Assembly: GCA_900766125.1 (NCBI GenBank)
Contig: CAAFUD010000051.1
Coordinates: forward strand, 1-14,311
Direction: 5' to 3'
DNA length: 14,311 bases
DNA from: an uncultured Veillonella sp.
Lineage (GTDB): Bacteria > Bacillota > Negativicutes > Veillonellales > Veillonellaceae
Under the pieces are notes generated by a model that was given only the letters and a program-made list of their open reading frames with translations, made no database searches and was not told the origin of the DNA. Shown in pieces: positions 1 through 5,106 of the stretch; within the stretch, counting starts at the first letter, position 1; every line of letters starts with the position of its first letter. The position numbers and the translations under genes were made by a program.

Positions 1-723
1 CATGTTAGCAATGTGCTTGGTATGGAATTCCCTGTAAAAGAATTAACTGAAAAAGCGCATTCTGTAGGTGCTGTAGTAGTCCTCGATGGTGCTCAATCTA
101 CACCTCATAAAAAAATTGATGTTCAAGAATTAGACTGCGATTTCTTCGTATTCTCTGGTCATAAAATGTGTGCATCTCAAGGTATTGGTGTACTTTATGG
201 TAAACGTGAGTTATTAGAAGCTATGCCACCATTCCTATTGGGTGGGGACATGATTGAATATGTAAAAGAACAAACTGCTACATTCAATGAGCTTCCATAT
301 AAATTCGAAGCTGGTACTCCAAATGCTGATGGTGCCGTTTCCTTGCATGCAGCTATTGATTATTTAGAATCCTTTGGCATGGATGCTATTGAAGCTTATG
401 AAGAGGAACTTGTAGCATATATTCTTCCTAAGATTGTTGCATTGCCACATGTTCACGTAATTGGCTCTCAAAATCCTAAGGAAAAACACGGCGTAATTGC
501 ATTTACAGTAGATGATGTACATCCTCATGATGTAGCTACAATTTTGGATTCTAAGGGCATTTGTGTTCGTTCCGGTCACCACTGTGCACAACCATTAGGT
601 GCATTCTACAACGTATCTGCATCCACTCGTCTAAGTATGTACTTATATACTCGTAAGGAAGATCTAGATGCATTCCTTGAAGTATTAAAGACAGTTCGTT
701 CAGTAATGGGTTTTAAAGATTAG
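1..723 (+). CDS. sufS: Cysteine desulfurase SufS, 3' part (5' end outside window)
   Basis: PLP enzyme that removes sulfur from L-cysteine, leaving alanine, and holds it as a persulfide for iron-sulfur cluster assembly in the cytoplasm. The frame is open from base 1 (HVSNVLG, a typical SufS stretch), so the gene begins upstream. About 240 residues are present against roughly 400 for the family; the N-terminal part with the start of the PLP fold is missing. Visible in the fragment: the cofactor-binding DGAQS (from residue 29), the Schiff-base lysine in SGHK (residue 55), and the C-terminal RSGHHCAQPL with the persulfide-forming cysteine (residue 195). This short C-terminal loop is the group II (SufS/CsdA) type rather than IscS. 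sufU follows after 14 bases, as expected for the Gram-positive SufS-SufU pair. No start or promoter can be judged. Confidence 0.95.
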   Translation, partial: HVSNVLGMEFPVKELTEKAHSVGAVVVLDGAQSTPHKKIDVQELDCDFFVFSGHKMCASQGIGVLYGKRELLEAMPPFLLGGDMIEYVKEQTATFNELPYKFEAGTPNADGAVSLHAAIDYLESFGMDAIEAYEEELVAYILPKIVALPHVHVIGSQNPKEKHGVIAFTVDDVHPHDVATILDSKGICVRSGHHCAQPLGAFYNVSASTRLSMYLYTRKEDLDAFLEVLKTVRSVMGFKD

Positions 724-737
724 GAGATTTACCATCA

Positions 738-1163
738 ATGGAAATGGATCAATTATATACGGAACTTATTTTGGAACATAACCAAGATAAGCGTAATAAA
801 CATGAATTAGCTCATTTTACAAATTCTGAGCATGGCCATAACCCAAGTTGTGGTGATGACCTAACATTGCAACTCAATGTGGAAAATGGCATTATTAAAG
901 ATGCTGCATACACAGGCTCTGGTTGTGCTATCAGTCAAGCATCTGCATCTATGATGATTGATATCATCAAGGGCAAATCCGTTGAGGAAGCTCTTCGTTT
1001 GGTAGAAGTTTTCTTAGGTATGATCAAAAAAGAGATTACCGATGAAAATGAGTTAGAAGAATTAGAAGATGCTATGGCACTACAAAATATTTCTAACATG
1101 CCAGCACGTGTTAAATGTGCAGTTCTTGCATGGCATACATTGAAAGAGGCTTTAAAGAAATAA
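738..1163 (+). CDS. sufU: SufU, zinc-dependent sulfurtransferase for Fe-S assembly
   Basis: Small cytoplasmic protein (141 residues) that accepts persulfide sulfur from SufS and passes it on to the SufBCD scaffold; in Gram-positive bacteria it replaces the SufE role. The IscU-like fold is recognisable from NPSCGDDLTL (Cys38, Asp40), GSGCAISQAS (Cys63) and MPARVKCAVLAW (Cys127). Cys38, Asp40, Cys63 and Cys127 match the zinc ligands known in SufU; the insertion between the second and third cysteine (residues about 80-115) is typical of SufU rather than scaffold IscU. The ATG at 738 is preceded by GGAG overlapping the sufS stop region (723-726), with a fairly long 11-base gap. It is co-transcribed with sufS. 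No missing residue or frame problem is seen. Confidence 0.95.
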   Translation: MEMDQLYTELILEHNQDKRNKHELAHFTNSEHGHNPSCGDDLTLQLNVENGIIKDAAYTGSGCAISQASASMMIDIIKGKSVEEALRLVEVFLGMIKKEITDENELEELEDAMALQNISNMPARVKCAVLAWHTLKEALKK

Positions 1164-1164
1164 T

Positions 1165-1848
1165 ATGAAGAAAACGATATTATTTGATTTAGATGGAACT
1201 TTAACTGATTCTCAAGAAGGTATTCTTAAAAGCATTAAATTTGCATTGGAACATTTTGGTTATGATGTACCTGATGAAGAAACACTACAATTATTCTTAG
1301 GACCACCATTGGTAGATGCGTTCCAAGAACATTGTGGTATGACCTTTGAGCAATCGGAAGAAACATACTTTAAATTCCGTGAACGGTATGGTACAATCGG
1401 AAAATTTGAAAATCAAGTATATCCGAATATTGTAGACTTGTTGGCTAAATGCAAAACAGAACAATATACTATTGCTGTTGCTACAGCAAAGCCTGAACAT
1501 TATGCTAAAGACATTTTAGATCACTTCGAATTAACACCGTACTTTGATGTAATTGTTGGTGCAAATTATGAAGCTGGTTTATTGCATAAGAAAGAGATTC
1601 TTGAAAAAGCTCTTAAACTTTGTGGCAATCCTTTAACTGATGACAATGGTCGTCGTTTGGCCTTTATGGTAGGTGATCGTAAGTATGATGTAGAGGCAGC
1701 TAACGAACTTGGCTGTATTTCTATCGGTGTTACTTATGGTTATGGTACAGAAGCTGAACTAAAAGAAGCCGATGCAGAGTACATCTGTGATGACGTTGAT
1801 GAAATTGCTGATGTTCTGGACCTAGAAGAAATGATGGTTCGTAGATAA
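1165..1848 (+). CDS. HAD-superfamily hydrolase, phosphoglycolate-phosphatase-like
   Basis: Probable small-molecule phosphatase of 227 residues. HAD motif I is DLDGT at the N-terminus (nucleophile Asp8, acid/base Asp10); motif II is the threonine of VATAKPE (Thr107); a motif III lysine lies at 142-143; motif IV is VGDRKYD (Asp171, Asp175). Residues about 17-90 form the helical C1-type cap of the Gph/PpaX/YjjG-like group. The substrate cannot be told from sequence: phosphoglycolate, pyrophosphate or a nucleotide are all possible in this group. It starts one base after the sufU stop with no clear Shine-Dalgarno sequence, so it is probably translationally coupled to sufU and is the last gene of the operon. 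A link to Fe-S assembly is suggested only by position. Confidence 0.85.
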   Translation: MKKTILFDLDGTLTDSQEGILKSIKFALEHFGYDVPDEETLQLFLGPPLVDAFQEHCGMTFEQSEETYFKFRERYGTIGKFENQVYPNIVDLLAKCKTEQYTIAVATAKPEHYAKDILDHFELTPYFDVIVGANYEAGLLHKKEILEKALKLCGNPLTDDNGRRLAFMVGDRKYDVEAANELGCISIGVTYGYGTEAELKEADAEYICDDVDEIADVLDLEEMMVRR

Positions 1849-1882
1849 GCTGTCTATAGATAAATCACATATTAACCTAAAT

Positions 1883-1913
1883 AAAAAGCTAGAGGATTTT
1901 CTCTAGCTTTTTT
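1883..1913 (+). terminator. Intrinsic terminator of the suf-HAD operon
   Basis: A perfect 12-bp stem (1883-1894 with 1901-1912) and a 6-base loop, ending in a run of T. It lies 35 bases after the HAD gene stop. The stem is flanked by A and T runs, so it could also act on transcription coming from the minus strand. Confidence 0.9.
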
Positions 1914-1933
1914 GTATGTCTATTTGTTCTTTA

Positions 1934-1968
1934 TATTGTTATGATATGGATATAGTGATATAACAATA
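1934..1968. repeat. Short AT-rich inverted repeat
   Basis: TATTGTTAT at 1934-1942 and its complement ATAACAATA at 1960-1968 are separated by 17 bases. It lies between two convergent transcription units, after one terminator and before the other. There is no T-run and no gene to regulate, so its role is unclear; it may be a decayed terminator or chance in AT-rich DNA. Confidence 0.35.
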
Positions 1969-1984
1969 ATATTTTCATCTAATA

Positions 1985-2062
1985 AAAAGGACTAACCATG
2001 AACTGCACCCCAAAAATTGGACACAATTTTTGGAGGTGCAGTTCAAATAGGTTAGTCCTTTT
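1985..2062 (-). terminator. Long compound hairpin, terminator of the SpeD-like gene
   Basis: A three-part inverted repeat with 34 paired positions. The outer stem is 13 bp (1985-1997 with 2050-2062), the middle stem 11 bp (1999-2009 with 2035-2045) and the inner stem 10 bp (2010-2019 with 2024-2033), with a GACA loop and small bulges (A1998 against 2046-2049, and A2034). Read on the minus strand it starts three bases past the SpeD-like stop and ends in TTTTTATT, which suits an intrinsic terminator; on the plus strand the T-run is only four. The two inner stems resemble abutted terminal repeats of a small element inserted into an ordinary terminator loop, which is inference. Confidence 0.75.
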
Positions 2063-2065
2063 AGG

Positions 2066-2572
2066 TTATTTTTTTAGGCCACTTTTTTTAGCTAACGTTT
2101 TGATAACCTTAGCACTTTGTTTTTTTAATTTGCCACCTGTTTGTTTGAGTTGGATACGCGTACGGGAAACACGACCAAGTGTAGTAATCTTAGTTTTGCG
2201 ACGTGGCTTCATATCGCGCTCGTTACCAAAGTCGCCACGTTGTACACTTGTTGCTTTTACCTTTTCCGCTCTGAAAGATTTACGCAATGCTTTCATAATT
2301 AATGTGAGCGGTAAGGATTGCTCAAAAGAGTATAAATCAACAGCCACATAGCCTAGAGCAGGATACGTGTGCAATGTAAAGTGAAAGCCTGGTGCAACAG
2401 ATAGGAGGGCGATCTCCTCGTCCATAACTTGACAACTGATTTCATCAACATCAAGGTCAGCTAAATCAAATGCGGTTGCTACACTTTCTTGTACAGCTGT
2501 AGCGGATGAGATTGCATCTTCATCGCAGGAATATAAATCAATTAACAGTTCTTGTCCTAATGCTTCTGCCAT
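2066..2572 (-). CDS. SpeD-fold (AdoMet decarboxylase-like) protein lacking the catalytic Ser and Cys, with basic tail
   Basis: 168 residues. Residues 5-113 read as a prokaryotic AdoMet decarboxylase (SpeD/SpeH class 1B): LLIDLYSCD near the start, then HFTLHTYPALGYVAVDLYS and a closing RGDFG. True SpeD cleaves itself at a serine to make the pyruvoyl cofactor (Ser63 in Thermotoga maritima numbering) and uses His68 and Cys83. Here, with matching numbering, position 63 is Phe (PGFHF), His68 is kept and position 83 is Phe (YSFE). The protein therefore should neither self-process nor decarboxylate by the known chemistry. Residues 121-168 are an added tail with 18 Lys/Arg and no acidic residue, suggesting nucleic-acid, membrane or cell-wall contact (inference). 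The ATG at 2572 has an AGAAGG ribosome site 7 bases upstream. It is a single-gene unit with its own promoter and terminator, divergent from ctsR. It could be a regulator or scaffold; true function unknown. Confidence 0.75.
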   Translation of the reverse strand: MAEALGQELLIDLYSCDEDAISSATAVQESVATAFDLADLDVDEISCQVMDEEIALLSVAPGFHFTLHTYPALGYVAVDLYSFEQSLPLTLIMKALRKSFRAEKVKATSVQRGDFGNERDMKPRRKTKITTLGRVSRTRIQLKQTGGKLKKQSAKVIKTLAKKSGLKK

Positions 2573-2607
2573 AACAACACCTTCTTTCAGAAAAATATAT
2601 CTTATTT

Positions 2608-2637
2608 ATTATACCTAGAAATTAATATTAAGTCCAA
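2608..2637 (-). promoter_or_regulatory. Sigma-A-type promoter of the SpeD-like gene
   Basis: On the minus strand, TTGGAC (2632-2637) and TATAAT (2608-2613) are separated by 18 bases. Transcription would start near 2601, giving a leader of about 30 bases before the ATG. Confidence 0.7.
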
Positions 2638-2668
2638 TCATAGGAGAATGGATTAAAAAGTAAAGGAA

Positions 2669-2698
2669 AAGTCAAAATCGTTTAGAGTGATTTGACTT
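2669..2698. promoter_or_regulatory. Inverted pair of GTCAAA half-sites
   Basis: AAGTCAAA (2669-2676) and its complement TTTGACTT (2691-2698) face each other across 14 bases, upstream of the SpeD-like promoter. The heptamer AGTCAAA matches a CtsR half-site, but the canonical CtsR operator is a direct repeat with a 3-base spacer, so assignment to CtsR is tentative. Confidence 0.4.
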
Positions 2699-2750
2699 AT
2701 TTACAATATATAGAAAAACTCATGTTTAATCAAGCTTGTACTAAATTTAA

Positions 2751-2770
2751 ATTATGTAAAAGTACATAAT
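2751..2770. promoter_or_regulatory. Perfect 20-base palindrome, candidate operator
   Basis: ATTATGTA and TACATAAT form an 8-bp perfect inverted repeat around AAAG. It sits about 40 bases upstream of the ctsR -35 box, directly next to a GGTCAAA half-site. The form suits a dimeric helix-turn-helix regulator; which one cannot be told from the sequence. Confidence 0.4.
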
Positions 2771-2866
2771 AGGTCAAATGTGAATACAATGAAGTTTGAC
2801 TTTTATATTGACTAAGGTCAAATAGTCGAATATAATAGAGTTGTATTAAAAAACAAATAGTCAAAA
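2771..2866 (+). promoter_or_regulatory. Cluster of GTCAAA half-sites over the ctsR promoter, probable autoregulatory operator
   Basis: Half-sites occur at GGTCAAA 2772-2778 (+), TTTGACT 2795-2801 (minus sense), GGTCAAA 2816-2822 (+, inside the promoter spacer) and AGTCAAA 2859-2865 (+, in the leader). CtsR of Bacillus binds the tandem RGTCAAA-N3-RGTCAAA; no pair here has that exact spacing. Density and position make autoregulation by CtsR the likeliest reading, with a diverged operator layout. Confidence 0.5.
2808..2836 (+). promoter_or_regulatory. Sigma-A promoter of the ctsR-mcsA-mcsB-clpC operon
   Basis: TTGACT (2808-2813), a 17-base spacer, then a perfect TATAAT (2831-2836). Transcription would start near 2843, giving a leader of about 58 bases. 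A GGTCAAA half-site lies within the spacer, so a bound repressor would block polymerase. Confidence 0.85.
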
Positions 2867-2900
2867 ACTATAGTAAATATATTTTAAAGGGGTGTTTTTT

Positions 2901-3380
2901 ATGAGTATGATAGCTGATAAAATAGAAAAGTTTATATTGGATCGTATGCGTGAAGAACAAGAGAAATTAATCTTAAAACGTAATGAATTAGCCGATGAAT
3001 TAGATTGCGCACCATCGCAAATTAGCTATGTACTAAGCACACGATTTTCTAATGAACGAGGTTTTGATGTGGAATCAAGGCGTGGATTAGGTGGATATAT
3101 TCGAATTACTAAATTAAATCCAGAAAATCCCGGTTCTCTACCAGCTGTAACAACCTATCGTATTTATGAAGGTCAAAATACAGTGGATCCATTAATTGAT
3201 ATTAAAGATGTAGACCAATCATTGTTTCAATTATTGCAAGCTGAAAAAATTACTCGTCGTGAAGCTCAATTGATGCATAATTCTTTTGCTACATTGATCG
3301 AGAATACCGATATTGAACATCGTAATGATGCAATTCGTCAGCTCTATGCAACAATGGTGGATACACTACGGAAGGAGTGA
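2901..3380 (+). CDS. ctsR: CtsR, repressor of class III heat-shock (clp) genes
   Basis: Dimeric winged-helix repressor that binds GTCAAA-type operators and is released on heat or thiol stress, then degraded by ClpCP. 159 residues from the ATG at 2901. Residues 26-70 hold the helix-turn-helix and wing (KRNELADELDCAPSQISYVL, TRFSNERGFDVESRRGLGGYIRI); residues about 100-155 are the four-helix dimerisation domain, with the typical EKITRREAQLM. The wing loop, usually RGGGG and described as the heat sensor in Bacillus, reads RGLGG here (Leu63). I chose the ATG because AAGGGGTG (2887-2894) lies 6 bases before it; a GTG at 2892 falls inside that ribosome site. First gene of the operon; mcsA follows after 6 bases. 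Probably autoregulated through the half-sites upstream. Confidence 0.95.
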   Translation: MSMIADKIEKFILDRMREEQEKLILKRNELADELDCAPSQISYVLSTRFSNERGFDVESRRGLGGYIRITKLNPENPGSLPAVTTYRIYEGQNTVDPLIDIKDVDQSLFQLLQAEKITRREAQLMHNSFATLIENTDIEHRNDAIRQLYATMVDTLRKE

Positions 3381-3386
3381 TGATCA

Positions 3387-3926
3387 ATGATATGTGATCA
3401 TTGCCATAAGAATGAAGCTACCATTCATATGACTAATATCGTCAATAACCAAAAGACGGAACAACATTTTTGTGGTACTTGCGCTAGCAAGTTACAACAA
3501 GAGGGGAAATTATCCCCCTATAGTTCTTTTATGAATGATATGTGGGATAATAGCTTTTTTACCAATGATTTTTTTAAAAACATGATTTATCCAGATAACT
3601 TATTAAAATCTCATCAATCAAAACGGTGTCCTCAGTGTGGTATTACTTATGACGAATTTAATCGAGTAGGTAAGTTTGGCTGTGGGCAATGTTATGAGAC
3701 TTTTAATAGTGAAATAGATCCCTTATTACAACGTATACAAGGTAGTTCTGAATATAAAGGAACTGTACCTAGTCGTGAAACTAATGTATTTAAAGCTAAA
3801 CATGAAGTGAAGCGATTGCGTCATCAATTAGATACAGCAGTTCAAGCTGAAAACTTTGAAGAGGCTGCTATCTTAAGAGATAAAATTAAAGGATTAGAAG
3901 CCATCATCGATGGCGATAAAGAGTAG
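3387..3926 (+). CDS. mcsA: McsA, zinc-finger activator/adaptor of McsB
   Basis: Adaptor protein that binds and activates the arginine kinase McsB and thereby helps control CtsR and ClpC. 179 residues. Four CxxC pairs are visible: Cys3/Cys6 with Cys29/Cys32, and Cys81/Cys84 with Cys99/Cys102, fitting two treble-clef-like zinc sites, the likely basis for metal and thiol-stress sensing. Residues about 136-171 (AKHEVKRLRHQL to LRDKIKGLEAII) are a UVR motif, the same coiled-coil type found in the ClpC middle domain. The start is supported by GGAG overlapping the ctsR stop (3374-3377). The spacing from ctsR (6 bases) and to mcsB (9 bases) shows one operon. Length and motifs are normal for the family. 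Confidence 0.93.
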   Translation: MICDHCHKNEATIHMTNIVNNQKTEQHFCGTCASKLQQEGKLSPYSSFMNDMWDNSFFTNDFFKNMIYPDNLLKSHQSKRCPQCGITYDEFNRVGKFGCGQCYETFNSEIDPLLQRIQGSSEYKGTVPSRETNVFKAKHEVKRLRHQLDTAVQAENFEEAAILRDKIKGLEAIIDGDKE

Positions 3927-3935
3927 GAGGTTCTT

Positions 3936-4997
3936 ATGTTAGATACTATATTGGACTCTCCTTTAAGTCAGTGGTTACATCACGATACAGATGTGACAGA
4001 TCACATTGTAATCTCTAGTCGTATTCGTTTGGCACGGAATTTTGATGGCCTATTATTTACAAATTGTAATGATATATCTGCTTTAGAAAAAGTAAATGCA
4101 ATTTCTAGAGGGTTGCTGCAACCTTTGAAAGATGCAGACGGACATCAATATTCCAATATTAGTCTAGAGCAGTTAAGTCAAAGTGAGCGGGCTGTATTAG
4201 TAGAGAAACACTTAATGAGCCCAGCTCTTGAAGAAAAATTACCATATCGTAACTTAGTCGTATCTGATGATGCATCCATTGTAATTATGGTGAATGAAGA
4301 GGATCATTTACGTATCCAATCTATGGCTTCTGGACTTCAATTGCAACAGGCCTATGACCATGCAGTGCAAATTGATAAGGCTATCGAGGCAAAGCATCCC
4401 TATGCTTTTGATGAACGCTTTGGCTATTTGACGGCATGCCCTACAAATGTAGGAACCGGATTAAGAGCATCTGTCATGCTACATTTGCCTGCATTAACTA
4501 TGTCTGGTCGAATTACACGACTCATTCGCAGCATCATTCAATTAGGATACTCTGTACGAGGTCTGTACGGCGAAGGCTCAGAGGCTTTAGGCGCTATATA
4601 CCAAATTTCCAATCAACGTACGATGGGGATAAGTGAAGAAGCAACGATTGAGCAATTAAGCAAGATTGTAGAAGGAATAATTGCGGAAGAGCGTAAATCT
4701 CGTCAATCTTTATTACATAATGATAAAGAAGGTTTAGAAGACGTTCTGTGGCGATCCTATGGTGTTCTACAATATGCACGACGTGTTAATGGTAAAGAAG
4801 CATTAACAAAGCTTAGTGATATTCAATTAGGCGTAGATTTAGATATCTTACCACTTTGGGGGAATGATACCTTCAATGAGTTGGTGGCAATAACTCGACC
4901 TAATTTCCTTACTAAATATTTAGGTAATGAAGATTTAACAGAGGCCGATCGCGATAGCTATCGAGCTAAAGTAATACGTCAAAAACTTTCAAAATAG
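3936..4997 (+). CDS. mcsB: McsB, protein arginine kinase
   Basis: Phosphorylates arginine residues of damaged or regulatory proteins; phosphoarginine is the degradation tag read by ClpC. 353 residues, the usual length. The phosphagen-kinase catalytic fold is seen in VISSRIRLARN (27-35, nucleotide-binding arginines), VNEEDHLRIQ (120-128, catalytic acidic loop) and CPTNVGTGLRASVMLHLP (168-185, with the conserved active-site cysteine and arginine). Near the C-terminus RDSYRA (339-344) matches the RDxxRA motif that forms the allosteric phosphoarginine pocket, so self-amplifying regulation is likely kept. The ribosome site AGGAGG overlaps the mcsA stop. A 109-base gap with a small hairpin separates it from clpC. 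All key residues look intact. Confidence 0.95.
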   Translation: MLDTILDSPLSQWLHHDTDVTDHIVISSRIRLARNFDGLLFTNCNDISALEKVNAISRGLLQPLKDADGHQYSNISLEQLSQSERAVLVEKHLMSPALEEKLPYRNLVVSDDASIVIMVNEEDHLRIQSMASGLQLQQAYDHAVQIDKAIEAKHPYAFDERFGYLTACPTNVGTGLRASVMLHLPALTMSGRITRLIRSIIQLGYSVRGLYGEGSEALGAIYQISNQRTMGISEEATIEQLSKIVEGIIAEERKSRQSLLHNDKEGLEDVLWRSYGVLQYARRVNGKEALTKLSDIQLGVDLDILPLWGNDTFNELVAITRPNFLTKYLGNEDLTEADRDSYRAKVIRQKLSK

Positions 4998-5028
4998 TAT
5001 ATATTTCACAAATACTCAATTGATATTC

Positions 5029-5049
5029 CAATGGTGTTTCCCACCATTG
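5029..5049 (+). other. Small hairpin between mcsB and clpC
   Basis: An 8-bp stem CAATGGTG/CACCATTG (5029-5036 with 5042-5049) and a 5-base loop. No T-run follows (TTCACAT), so it is not a good terminator. It could mark an RNA processing or stability site separating clpC from the upstream operon message. A weak promoter-like pair, TTGTTC (5048-5053) and TACAAT (5070-5075) at 16 bases, lies just downstream. Confidence 0.4.
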
Positions 5050-5106
5050 TTCACATATATTTGAAGAGATACAATTACAATTTACATAGATAGAAGAGGT
5101 GATATT

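Noticed and set aside
364..591. Minus-strand open frame inside sufS (and similar antisense frames inside clpC, yacL, gltX and the transporter)
   Set aside because: These are shadows of conserved genes; their translations show no recognisable family and they lack ribosome sites.
1998..2351. Plus-strand open frame of 117 codons opposite the SpeD-like gene
   Set aside because: It begins inside the terminator hairpin, lacks a ribosome site and shows no family resemblance; the minus-strand frame encodes a recognisable SpeD fold and has its own promoter and ribosome site.
2892..2900. GTG at 2892 as the ctsR start
   Set aside because: The GTG is part of the AAGGGGTG ribosome site that serves the ATG at 2901; CtsR homologues begin close to the MIADKI-type stretch.
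5029..5049. Hairpin after mcsB as an intrinsic terminator
   Set aside because: Only 8 bp and no T-run follows, and clpC is expected to be co-transcribed; listed instead as a possible processing element.
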